From Pyrenula massariospora (taxonomy: Eukaryota > Ascomycota > Eurotiomycetes > Pyrenulales > Pyrenulaceae): 64,000 nucleotides of DNA. A model generated the notes under the pieces. It did no database searches. It saw nothing but the letters and a program-made list of their open reading frames with translations, and was not told where the DNA came from. The translations under genes and the position numbers were made by a program. The DNA is taken from the NCBI GenBank assembly GCA_021030905.1, contig JAGFMI010000018.1, forward strand, positions 124,001-188,000. Reading direction: 5' to 3'. Below are positions 23,209-34,206 of the stretch, piece after piece; the stretch's first letter is position 1, and the number at the start of each line of letters is the position of its first letter.

Positions 23209-24931
23209 ACACTGTTGTTCAGCCGGGAAAGATTTTACAATACGACGAGCTTTGGGCTTTTCATTCATGGCCAAACTAGGATTCATAAATCGGACAAATG
23301 GCGTTATTAAATTAGGACGGGGAAATGCGGTGATGATTGTTGGTATTGATTATCTGTTCTATCTTTTCGGTACCTAGATTTCATGGAGGAAGGCTCCGGC
23401 CGGTATATAATGCGGAACTGACTAGATCTCAAGCTCTACCATGGCATATCCAGAATTGGATGGCCCACAACTTGATGAGATAAAGTATGAACATTCGTCT
23501 ATGGAGACGGTGGAGACACGCATGAATCTCGGTGCTGCCAAAAAGATTCTGTCTTCGTGAGAGAGCTGGGTCTGACGAGGATTTGCCTGGCCATTGCTCA
23601 TGGGTTCATGAGGAAAGGACTCCGCCGGAGAGGGTGAATCTATAATACTGCAAGGTTAAGAGTAGGGTAGAGTAGTCCTTTAAAGTAGTACCCGATTGAC
23701 CTAAAATGGCAATGATTTATAAATAATCTCTGCTATACATTTACTGGGAATACGGCCCTTATTACACAATTTTGAGGTAGCGCAGATGCATTGGGGGCAT
23801 GGGAACAGGATACAGGGCAGATTTTTACGGAACAGAGTACGTTTGCAGAGTGATACGGGAGTATAAAATCGCTAATGTAGTATATACTCTTTACCTATCC
23901 CGTAATAAGGGGGTGAAAATGAAGTCCGGACCACTTAAACCCGAAGTAGAAGCGTACAGTGAGCGCTGAAGTTGACGCAATTTGTGTACTCTACGTAATA
24001 ATGTGCAAGAGACACATCGCTGCTATTTCGGGTTAGGTGGTCCGGACTTCATTTCACCCCCTTACTAAGCTGGTAACAACGTCGAGGGTTTTTTGGTTGG
24101 TCTGCCTCGGTCTGTGCCAGCCGTGGGCTGGAGTCGAAGGGATATGACAGATTTTTGAATGTTTGGAAACTTTTTAAGCAAACCCTCCGTGTTAGCGGAT
24201 TGGCTGCATACACCAGCCCTCAGGCGATCCATACTTGAGATCATGACCTAGATCTCTTACCAGCCGAAAATGAGGATAAAAGTATTCGCTACAGCTTACG
24301 TACCGTTCCACTCCCAGGCCGAGGTGAGAACAACTAAGGCTCCTTTGAGAACTTAGGGCGGGCAATCACCAAGTCGTCTAATCCAGATCTACGGATCACC
24401 GTTCAAGATGACGCCTAAATTGGACCTCGCCTTGCGTATAGGGCTATATTCAAAAGTTTCAACGTCACCAATTTCTGCGCCAACTCCGGTGCTCCTTGGT
24501 AATGTGCTCTTCACAATAATAAACTAATTCTTCTCTACTCTAGGTCTCCCGCAACATCGGCTCTTTCCCTTCTTCAGGGTTATTGTTTTGGGCTATCCCG
24601 TTGACTCATAAGTCCTCAGTCATGCACCTGCTAGGTCATAAACTACAGTCAGGTTGACGGTTTTCAGCAACACCGGTTTGAAAGGAGTGAGAATTGAGTT
24701 TAATAGCGGGCGTCGACGGTGTGACAGGTGTATAGTAAAGCGAGCTGAGATCATGTCGGTCCCGGTAATGAGAACATAGGAAGATGAGCAGGATGGAAGC
24801 ATAAATATGTGTGTGGTCATTTCACTCTGCTCAAATATCCTTTTGTCCTTCTTCTTTGCGCCTTAGTTTGGGTTGATCTAATTCCGAGCTAAACATGCTC
24901 TATTTGAAAGCCGGCTTCCCATCCCCTCCAG
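23209..24931. other. 1.7-kb intergenic region containing a MITE
   Basis: No supported gene. The only clear structure is the 155-bp inverted-repeat element at 23908-24062. The right end is the 3' flank of the pseudokinase gene. Confidence 0.6.
23906..24064. mobile_element. MITE with ~37-bp TIRs and TA target duplications
   Basis: The body runs 23908-24062 (155 bp) and is flanked on both sides by TA. The left terminal repeat (23908-23945) begins AGGGGGTGAAAATGAAGTCC; the right one (24027-24062) is its reverse complement with two single-base gaps and one mismatch. Weaker pairing extends about nine more bases inward. There is no coding capacity inside. TA duplications and the short size fit a non-autonomous Tc1/mariner-type MITE. 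No second copy was noticed in this window. Confidence 0.85.
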
Positions 24932-27554
24932 CTAATCCGGAATGGACATCTTTAATAGTTGGTGTTCCGGCACTCGACAGTGAACTCCCGAGGAAATGCA
25001 ATTCAAGCAGAGATCAAAATCCCCATTCCTACAGACGATACAACGAAAAGAAACCTCCCTCACAAGAAACCCACACTCATTGCAAATAACCGTCACATTG
25101 CTATCTTCATGGTCATACTTCTTCATAAGCTCCGTCAAAAGCTCAGCTGTTCCCGGTAGAGGGTCCTTAGAGTCAAATAATGGCAACAGCGCCCTCGCCG
25201 GTAGTCTCGCTGAAGGATCGGCGCGTCTGCAGTGACCTATGATTGTATCAAAATAATCGGGAACCTCTGCGCCGCTGCAGCGAGGCAATTCGACGGGAAT
25301 AGTATGAGCTGCCGTACAAGAATGACGAGGCCAATTGTTGCACGCGTTGATCCTACAAAATAAGCCAACCACCGTCCACCTATGCTGTGCTATGAGCCAT
25401 AAAGTCATGCCAAGGGAGAAAAGATCCCCCCGGAAACTGGCAATTTTTTCCGACGGAATGTTGATGGGCGCTTCGTCGCGGAGTTCTGGAGCCAGCCACG
25501 CATGTCCAGAGGATTGGTTATATTGGAAAGTACGGTGCATGAATGTTGGCTCTAAGACGACACTGCCATCCGCTCTAATGCCGATACCCTTCCTTAGACT
25601 AAATCCGCCCATAGCGATGCCTTTGGCATGAACATCTGAAATAGCACCAACAATTTGTTTTGCCCATAGCTCTCTGATAAGCCATGGTATTTGTTTTCCT
25701 TCTGCTTCTGCTCCGATGAACATCCAACAGAGTGATGGTAGAGGTACTGACTCTACAAGAAAGGATTTGAGGTGCTTTCTCGAATCATCTAGGACCACGC
25801 CAATAAATTTTGTGACATTATCGCAGCCTTGTAGAATGAACCTCTGCTTCAGAAGGTTGATAAAGTCGCGAAGCTTGTTTTCACCAGCGAATCCTGCCGT
25901 TCCGAAGGGAATTTTTGTTTCGATGCATTTCTGAGATTCTACATGGACAATATAACTGTATATGCTTCGGCGCTTCAGCACGATAATTTCACTTTCTAGG
26001 AATTGTGGACAGCCCATATCATCGATGTCCAGCAGCAGGTGCTGTTCGTCGATCATCTGAGACTCTTCGAGGTCCTCCGAGACTACTGTGGACGATGTAT
26101 CGACGATGATTTTGCCATGGGCATCCTCTACTACTGTCAAGGAGAGACTCGTGACTGTATCGAGCAGTGGCTTGCTCTTGAGAACACTTTGCAGTTGGCC
26201 TTCAAGATTCTTTTGCGTTGAAACATGGGAGAAGTCATCCCCAATACCATCCGAGAACGCCGAATGCTGGCAGGAGCTTACGACAGTCGCAGCTAGCGTC
26301 ACCTTTTGCCAGGATCTTGGAGTCTTAGAGTACAATAAAAACATTTTACATACACGTTGCGTACCAATGGATTGTAATTTATGCATCGCAACGAGTGTCA
26401 CTGTTCCGTCGAACATGTTTTCTAAGTTGTACCGTTCGGGAAGGAACGTAGAACCAGTTTCGAGGAAATAGTCGGGGCTGCCAGAAAACTTGTTCTGGAG
26501 TCGCTCAACGGATCGGTTGGAGGGTGCTTCGGAGAACCGGGAGACGCAGTCAAAGAAAATTGCAGCTTCAGATTTTGAACGCTCCGAAAGGCTAGAGAAA
26601 GAGTGTTCTTCTGAGCTCTCGCGGTCAATGACTCGATGCTTTCCTTTTGACAGTCTGCGCCATCTCCTTCGCCAATTTCTTTCATTGGCATTGAGGTTTT
26701 CTGTCAGATGCTGTATTTGCAGACGATTGGTACTTAATTCTCGAAATATCTGAGCAATATGCTCGCCAAGAGAAGTGTCTTTGAGGATCATCGCATGTTG
26801 GGTGTCTTTCACCAGAGATGCGATCGTGTTTGACGCTTGCTCAAAAAACACTCGTTGATGCTGATCTACATTAACTGGAATGTTTTGAGTAGGAGTTGGA
26901 TCGTTTGACGACATCTGTTCTGTTCCGGGGAACTCCGAGGTTTCGCAGTTCTGCTGTGCTAGATCGGTATGCGATAAGGTGCTAATCTGAGAGCCTAGTA
27001 TAGCATTCTGGCTCTCAGATCCGTGTTCGAGAATCCGAGGCGAATGCGCAGAGGAAACATCATTAGATCGATTAGCTTGGAAAGGTGTATGTAACTTGTT
27101 TGACCTAACATGGGGAATTAAAGTCTGCAGGTATTATTAGAACTATTTAGACATACAAATTTGAAATGGCCAAACAATCAATCAATCTAGCCTTGATTGT
27201 TTCAATATCTCTGGCGAAGCTCCGTAGGCGAGAAGTTTCTTTGATAAGAGCAGTTCGTCGGGCCTTCATAGTCTCGGAATTTGCATGATATATCCGAGAT
27301 CCAAAAAATTCGTTGATCTCCTGTACTTTAAGTCATGCTGTGTTCATATTTTTAGTCAGGCTATCCGTCATTTGCTCCCTATCATTGGCCAAATTTTCGA
27401 CTTCTGAGATAATATCTCCGAAATGCTCTAACTCCCTTTCCAGACGGGCAAATTCTGAAGGCGTTGTAGTAGCTGACTTGATGGTTCCTACAGCGCTCAA
27501 AGACACGCGCAACATGGTAAGAACACCGGCAGTAATGGAGACAGGCTCCGCCAT
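24932..27554 (-). CDS. HeLo-like/STAND-N - pseudokinase - ZZ-finger protein with in-frame TGA
   Basis: Two exons, 27157-27554 and 24932-27104, joined over a 52-bp intron (GTATGT ... TTAG); 856 codons. Residues 1-130 (start MAEPVSITAGVLTMLRVSL) match the helical N-terminal domain of fungal STAND and HeLo-like cell-death proteins. Codon 74 is TGA (27333-27335), yet the same frame continues with helical sequence (LKVQEINEFFGSRIYHANSE), so the stop interrupts the domain. Residues about 200-300 are a helical linker. A kinase-like fold follows (about 500-770): VHAKGIAMGGFSLRKGIGI sits where HRDLKPxN belongs, so the catalytic Asp is missing; APE is kept (WLAPELRDE), as is the F-helix (GDLFSLGMTLWL). 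The last 50 residues are a ZZ zinc finger (CNEC, CIVC, DLCLNC, two His). Either an inactivated allele, a gene started downstream, or stop readthrough. Confidence 0.75.
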
Positions 27555-28856
27555 GTTCGGCAGAGTTGAAGTAAGTTTAGAAGGTATTCAAGATTCGTCA
27601 AAGCTGATAATACGGAAAGCAATCAGTTTTCAAGGCCAATGGGTGGAAAGTTGGACGGAGATGATGCTGGCCACCTGAGGTTATCATGAATAAGAGAGGA
27701 AGGACGCAAGCTGTGGTTGCGTTAGCAGTTGCGGCTGGGAAACCAGAGCAGGCAATCCATTTCTACCAGTGGAGTGCACCGAAGCCCGTCAGCTGAAACT
27801 AAAATAGCGACGTCTGCCTTGTGAGGAATTTTTCAATAATGCTTCTATGGCTTGCAACGTTCGAAATGCAAGAGTAAGGGTCGGTTGGGGGCATATGGCA
27901 AACGTCCTACGAGATAGGCTGCATCGTGGGCTATGAGGCAATGAATCGACAATGCACTGCAGGGACAGCCAGGGTGCCTTGTTCGATGAATGAAAAATTG
28001 TGTGATAAGAGTTGCTTCCCAAAGTCAGGGATGCAATTGAAAGCATTTTATGGCTGCAATAGGCCATATAAATTAAAAGCAGTCAATCAAAACAAGTCTT
28101 AATCATCGTCAGGTGCGATCACTCAACATCTTTCAAAGAAAGAGTTCACCGGTGAGACCAAAATTGGGTTCGCTGACATTAGAGGGCAGCCTCGTAGAAT
28201 TAGCCACGGCAGAACCATCCCAAATTTGAAAATCAAAGACAATACACAGATTAGGTAGGAATCTAGCTCCAAGGGATGAACGAAGAATTCTGTCTCATTG
28301 AGATGTCGTGGTAGAGTATACATTGTTTGCTCTAAAGGTGCAGAATAGCATTCAAAAGTCTTCAAGCAATGAGCTTCTGCCCGTATAAATTCCGCAGAAA
28401 GTGGGCTTGACAGTACCGATCGAGCAAGTTGTGAATGCAGTGTGGCAGTCCCACCTCCAAGTGGGAACATCTTCATGACCTAGAAATGGTATTTGACAGT
28501 GGCTAAGACTTCTCTAGTCTGAATGACATGCAAGTGAAGTCGGGGGCGTTGCGATAGGCATATTACGATCTCGGAAAGCATAGCGCGGTTCTTTGGGTGC
28601 TCGAAGTGGACTAACTAAGGTAGGTAGTGACCGGAGCTTTTGCGGAGCCTGACCGAGCTCCCAAGCTTGACAATCCCGATTTTTCGGCTTGTCCTAATTC
28701 ACTCTTCCTGCCTAGGAAAACGGTCGTTCGGACTTGGATGTAATGATTGCAGAGTTTATGAGAACCACGCGTCGATGAATAGCGTGTCACATGGGATAAC
28801 CGATCCGACAATTCCCCAGCACTTGAGCAACTTCAGCCTTCTCGGACTAATTCTCC
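27555..28856. other. Intergenic between pseudokinase gene and PDX1
   Basis: Divergent upstream regions. A minus-strand frame at 28123-28476 (117 codons, ATG start) contains a hydrophobic stretch (LICVLSLIFKFGMVLPWLIL) and reads somewhat protein-like, but I recognise no family and no splice partners. The rest shows nothing of note. Confidence 0.45.
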
Positions 28857-30191
28857 ATGACCTCCAGAATCGCATCACGATTGCTCAACCAGCAACTTCG
28901 CTTTCACGCGAACAGACGAAGCTTTCAGACATGTTCATCATGCCTCGAAGCTCACAATTTTACCATGCCGGCAATGTCGCCTACTATGACCGAAGGCAAC
29001 ATCGCCAATTGGAAGGTCAAGGAGGGTGACTCTTTTTCCACCGGTGATGTTATATTAGAGATTGAAACGGACAAGGCGACGATGGACGTGGAGGCACAAG
29101 ATGACGGAGTCATGGCGAAAATACTTCAGCCCGAGGGATCCAAGTCCGTGCAGGTCGGTAGCCGAATAGCGGTTTTGGCAGATGAAGGCGACGACATCAG
29201 CTCCCTTAAGATTCCGCCCGAAGATCCGAAACCAGCAGCGAAAATAACAGCACTGGCGAAAGAAGAACCAGCTCCTGCAGAAGAATCTTCATCGAAAGCT
29301 AGTCCCTCTAAATCATCCAGCCCTCCACCATCTGGCCCTGGCCAGAGTAAAAAATACCTACTCTACCCCTCCGTCAGCGCTCTTATTCATGAGAAACACA
29401 TCCCAGAATCCGAGATTTCAAAGATCCCCGCCTCTGGGCCAGCTGGCCGTCTTCTCAAAGGCGACGTCCTCGCGTACCTGGGTACAATCGAATCCTCCTA
29501 CTCGTCCACACAAAGCGCCCGGATCAACAAGCTCAACCACCTTGACCTCAGTAACATCAAAATCTCTACTCCATCAGCACCTTCAGCTACTAAAGCCCCT
29601 TCTGCCGCGACCTTTGCTCCTCTTCCACCGCCAGGACCGACAACCGTAACAATCTCCCTCCCCATCTCCCTCACATCTCTCCTCACAGTGCAAAAACGAA
29701 TAACATCCACCCTTGGCATCACAGTCCCCCTACCCACACTTCTTGCCCGCGCCACTGACCTTGCCAACGACGATCTCCCCCGCACCAAATCCCAACAAGC
29801 CTCCAAAGACGATCTATTCAACGCCGTGGTCGGCCTCCAAGCTCGAAACCCAAAGATCAGCACCGGTTCCTACATTCCCGACATTACAGCCCTCCCTCCC
29901 ACTCCGCCATCAACAAACCCCTTAGCCGCTCCGTCTCGCCCGTCATCAACAAGAAGAATAAAAGAGCCAGACATTATCGACATCCTTAGCGGCAAGAACA
30001 GCTCTAAGCCATCACGGCCGCCTCTGCCGGTGACAGGCTCGCCCGGGACGATCTCCGCTGGTGCCGCGCCAGGTGCTGCCATGAATCTGTTCAGTCTGGA
30101 AGTCCCGAAGGAGGAGGAGAGGAGGGCGAGGACATTTCTCGAGAGGATAAAGACAGTCATCCAGGTCGAGCCGGGACGATTGGTGCTGTAA
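28857..30191 (+). CDS. PDX1: Pyruvate dehydrogenase complex protein X (E3-binding protein)
   Basis: Structural subunit that anchors dihydrolipoamide dehydrogenase (E3) to the E2 core of mitochondrial pyruvate dehydrogenase. Single exon, 444 aa. Residues 1-35 are a basic, acid-poor targeting sequence. A lipoyl domain follows from MPAMSPTMTEGNIANW, with the lipoyl lysine at 73 in EIETDKATMDVEA. A Pro/Ala/Ser-rich linker leads to the peripheral E3-binding domain (about 168-208, YPSVSALIHEKHIPESEI ... GRLLKGDVLAYL). The C-terminal part has a vestige of the acyltransferase fold (VTISLPISLTSLLTVQKRI) but no DHRxxDG catalytic motif. This separates it from E2 (LAT1) and makes acetyl transfer unlikely. 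Confidence 0.92.
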   Translation: MTSRIASRLLNQQLRFHANRRSFQTCSSCLEAHNFTMPAMSPTMTEGNIANWKVKEGDSFSTGDVILEIETDKATMDVEAQDDGVMAKILQPEGSKSVQVGSRIAVLADEGDDISSLKIPPEDPKPAAKITALAKEEPAPAEESSSKASPSKSSSPPPSGPGQSKKYLLYPSVSALIHEKHIPESEISKIPASGPAGRLLKGDVLAYLGTIESSYSSTQSARINKLNHLDLSNIKISTPSAPSATKAPSAATFAPLPPPGPTTVTISLPISLTSLLTVQKRITSTLGITVPLPTLLARATDLANDDLPRTKSQQASKDDLFNAVVGLQARNPKISTGSYIPDITALPPTPPSTNPLAAPSRPSSTRRIKEPDIIDILSGKNSSKPSRPPLPVTGSPGTISAGAAPGAAMNLFSLEVPKEEERRARTFLERIKTVIQVEPGRLVL

Positions 30192-30983
30192 GATGAGGAA
30201 GTATTCGCTGTTGCATGTCAAGACAAGGCTTCTTGAACGGGTAGGGGATTTGTTGATAGCTACGCTAGCAAAAGCAATCGAGCTTTACATTGTTTAAGAT
30301 TCAAAATATGATCTACTGTGATGGCATCTGTCCTAGGCGATGTGATTGTTCATAGATATCACAAGATCTCGGTCCGTCGTCAAATCCGTTCAGAAATAGG
30401 CAAGTTATCTACCGTTGCCTAGGAAATCCCTACTCTAGAGTTCAATAATGAAGCCGAAGCCTCACCCAGTACCACGCCCAACACACTCCACAAAAAGCGA
30501 CATACCAAACCGGGCACGCACGCAATCAGGTAGGCAGGTAACTCAAATAGCTTTAATTCACTCGACGAATCTGTCTAAAACCTATCCGCAAGCTCCATCA
30601 CTCCGCCCCAAGACTCCCGTCACATCACACTGAATTCCCGGCAAACTCCTCCCCAAACCCAGAAACAATCAAACCCCCAAAACCACCAGAGCTCGTCAAA
30701 GGTCGTGACGCAATGCCATGCACGCAATCGATTTCGCAAGAAATAAGACAGATCCATCCAAAAAAAGACTTCACGCCCTGCGCTCGCTTGCTGTTATTGT
30801 AAATATATAATTCTGACAAGGTTGATGTAGGAAGAGAATCAAGCTACGCAGGATTCTCAACTCCCAGAAAATTCTCAGATGCCCCAAACGCCGTGCATGC
30901 TTGTTTGTTTGTATGTGTCTCGTTTCCCAAAAAGCCCCAGGCCAAATCGCGCAATTCAGAGCTTGGGATGAAAGCGCTCTCAA
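30192..30983. other. Convergent 3' flanks of PDX1 and CDH1
   Basis: No supported gene in 790 bp between two genes transcribed toward each other. Confidence 0.6.
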
Positions 30984-32872
30984 TCACCGGATAGTGCCCC
31001 ACTCATTCAACCTCCCACTCGTGCTCGTCCCCACCTCCTGCTTCCGATTGAACACCTTCCAGAACCTCAGCGTCTCGTCCCCGGCGCCCGTAACGACCGT
31101 CTGCCCATCCGGGCTCATGGCCAGGTACAGCACCCGGTAAGTATGCCCCGTCAGACTGACCACCTGCTCCATCTTGGGATACTTCCAGACCACGATCTGG
31201 TTCTGGCTGTAGCCGTGGGTGCTGACGATCTCGTCGCTGTTCTTGCTCCATGAGAGGTTGCAGACTTGAGACCCGGTGTCGACTTCTTTGATGAGGGAGC
31301 CGGTGCTGGTGTTCCAGAATTTGATGCTGCGGTCCGCCGTACCGCCGCCAGAGGCAAGGAGGTGATGCTGGTGCGGAGACCATGCGATTGCTTTGACAGC
31401 TGCAGTGTGATCTGAAAAGCGGAATTGCGGCTTTTCGTGAGTCTTGTCCCAGACCATGAGCTTGTTATCGTTTCCGCCTGAAGCGAGCTGGCCGTCTTCG
31501 GTGTTCCATCTCAACCCACAGATTTCTTGCTTGTGGCCAGTCAGCTGCCTGAAGTGCTGATTCGGCGAGCGAACATCTCGATGAAAGATATTTCGATCCC
31601 TGCTTCCCGAGGTGAGGATATGGTCGTTCCATGCGAGGGCACCAACACGGCCGACATGGCCGGTCATGGTTCGGAGGCGGCGGCAGTGCTCAGCGTCCCA
31701 TATCTGTACAAAGCCTTTATTCGTGCCGATAGCGATATGGGAACCGCGCTGAATCCAAGAGACTGAAGTCACGGTGTCATCTTGGAGATCGCACAGTCGG
31801 TTGACTCTTCCCGTATGTGAGTTCCACATGTACACGGCTGAGCCAAGACCCACACCAAGCACGTCACTTGCGCCCCAATCGACAAGGTTAAGGTAGAAGT
31901 CGTCGGCCAGTTCGGGAGCATCTAAAACTTTGAACGGGACTTTAGAGATATAGCGGGCCTGTCGCCGTGGAGAAAGGAGAATTTGCTGAGAGTCAAAATG
32001 GATTGGTGATGTAGAGTAAAGATCGGAGTGTGGATTGAGATTGAAAACTTGGTTGCGGCTTCTCGGAGTTCTCGATGGTGTTGGTTGGCCCGATCCCCTT
32101 CGTGAACTGTAGGAGAACAAGTTTTTGTGAGGTGTAGAAGGTGTGAGGCTTGCCGGAGGGAGGATGGATGCAGACGGTTGGCCAGGAGGTGTATGTGATC
32201 GAGTAGGATCGTGAATCGTAGTGGAAAAGAGTTCTGGAGATCTAGAGTGTCCTTGCGGAACAGTCTCACCCAACATTTCATTCCTCAAAACCCGAGCGTA
32301 AGTACGGTTGGCCTCCTCCGTCCGTTGCATGTTGATTTCTCCGGGAGGGTTTCGCTTCTTCGATCGGGAGGGAGTAGCTGGAGATCCATCGTCATGGAGA
32401 AGTCGATAGCTGGCGGATAGGTCCTGGCCATCGCGATTAGGGATAAATCTATGATATCGAGTTAGTCACGGCAAAGCTCAGAATTGACAATTGATATGCA
32501 CAGGGCTGCAGAGGGTGAATCGTTGGTGCAATCAAGAACAGTGGACAACATTCAAAGCCTTGTTTTCACATACCTATCACCATAGATCCGTTGACGCTTG
32601 CGGCTTGGACTTCTACCCGGCGTCAAGTCCCGTTGCCGGCCCGCAGATTCCATCTCCTTCAACCTCCGCGAGAGCGTTTCCGCATCGACAGCTTCTGATC
32701 CAGCTCTTGAATGGCCTCTACCACCATCAGCATCCTGTTGTGCCTGTCGGCCAAGTAATGTTGGTGGGGTCTTCGATTGAGGTGTAGAGAGGGTGGGAGT
32801 ATGCGGTCGGTTTAGATTTTGAGCCGGGGCATTGGAGGGATCGACCTCTCGAGAGCTTGAGGTCTGTGTCAT
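30984..32872 (-). CDS. CDH1: APC/C activator Cdh1/Fizzy-related WD40 protein
   Basis: Substrate adaptor that activates the anaphase-promoting complex in late mitosis and G1. Two exons, 32574-32872 and 30984-32448; the 125-bp intron is long for this window. 587 aa. The N-terminal half is disordered with many SP/TP sites, expected Cdk targets. The join restores the C-box DRFIPNR (about residues 99-105), and a KVLDAPEL(A)DDFYLNLVDW segment leads into seven WD40 repeats. The protein ends in the Ile-Arg tail (GTIR) that binds APC/C TPR subunits. The DRFIPNR form of the C-box and the SDHTAAVKAIAWSPHQ..LLASGGGTADRSIKFWN block fit the Cdh1/Srw1 branch better than Cdc20. Confidence 0.93.
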
Positions 32873-34206
32873 GATGCAAGAGTCGATTACAAGAATAGGT
32901 TAAGGCTCGTTGATTCAATCTGAGAAGGAGGTGGTAGAAGCAGCGAGACCCCAGAGATCGAGGGAAGCATCAATAAGGCTGCGGCGGTATGATAGGTCGC
33001 AGTACTTTGTTCGCCTCGTACGATATGCGTTGTAGGAAAGATCGTTTGAGGTCGCCCAGAGTGCCCTGTAGGATATGGTAGAGGACGATGGGAGTGCTGA
33101 AGCTGAGGCGCGTTGATGGAGTTGAAGAGGACCAACCCCCTCAAATACTCCGTAGACACCCTCGCCCAGCGCTTCCACGACCAGACCGCCCCGGTGAGGG
33201 TGAATTATCTTTCACTAATGTGATTGTTGTCAAATTTGCATGTTGGTGAGCTTTGCGGAGAGGATGCGGTGAGCTTGGGGAGAGGGTTCGAGAAAGATTG
33301 GTAGAGCTTTTGTCCGGACAGGCCTGACTTTGTCTCTGGATTCCCAGCCCGGCCTAGCTTGGGCGCTAGACCCGAAATGAGCTGGTGAATCTTTGCTGTT
33401 TTGGAACACAATCACAAAAATGGTCTATTTCCAGCTAGCCAAGCAGCACCTCGACGTAAATCATCGTCGGGCGTTTAATCTTCGCATTCACGATCACCAT
33501 CGGATAAATCTAACACTCTCACTCTGTGCACTGGATAGATAGCTTTCGCATCACCGTGATGGGGACATCGAAAGCGGTACTACGCGTGCCCGTTAGCGAC
33601 AACAAAGCTAGATGTTTAGACTCGCGGGGACAAGCGTCAAGTCGCGCTGGGTGCGTGTTGTTGATGTCTTTTGTTGATGTTTAAGAGGTCCATCGGCGGC
33701 CGTTTTAGAGGTTGACGCAGCCACGCATCTGATTGGGAGTGCCAGGAGGTCTCAGGTCGCGCACGGTCCCCAGGCGCTTCCCGATCCTCGTCCCCAAAAA
33801 CGCGCCGAGAGAGCCCTAGTAGGTCAAGGGCACGCCTCGCGCTTCTGCAGCCTCGTTGGGGACTTCTGACTCTGAGAAAGGACGGAGGAGATCTGACGAG
33901 AGAACCAAGTTTCTTTACCCTTGATCGTCATTTGTGCATCATTATGCCCGAATATGCGACAATTGAAACCTGTCAAAGCCTGTCTCGACGCCCGCGGAAG
34001 TTTTTTAGGCACGCTGATGTCGGAGCCAGCCCAATTGGCGTCCCGGCAGCACTTTCCCCCACACCAAGATTCACATCGTCCATCGTCCTTTCCCGCTATA
34101 GAGAGGCTTGGGCCAAGCCTCCTCCACACGGGGAAGCCACGAGGGGGAATTTCTTCTCATTGCTTCTCCAGCGACCTGAATTCCCCGCCACATACCTAGG
34201 ACTCTC
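32873..34206. other. Divergent upstream region, CDH1 / aspartyl aminopeptidase
   Basis: 1.3 kb without a supported gene. Frames of 60-116 codons on both strands overlap one another and carry no domains. A long leader of the CDH1 transcript is plausible here. Confidence 0.5.

Noticed and set aside
24932-26914. Taking the pseudokinase gene to begin at the ATG at 26914
   Set aside because: The frame continues upstream through a clean 52-bp intron into a recognisable N-terminal domain, so the 660-codon version is probably a truncation of the ancestral gene.
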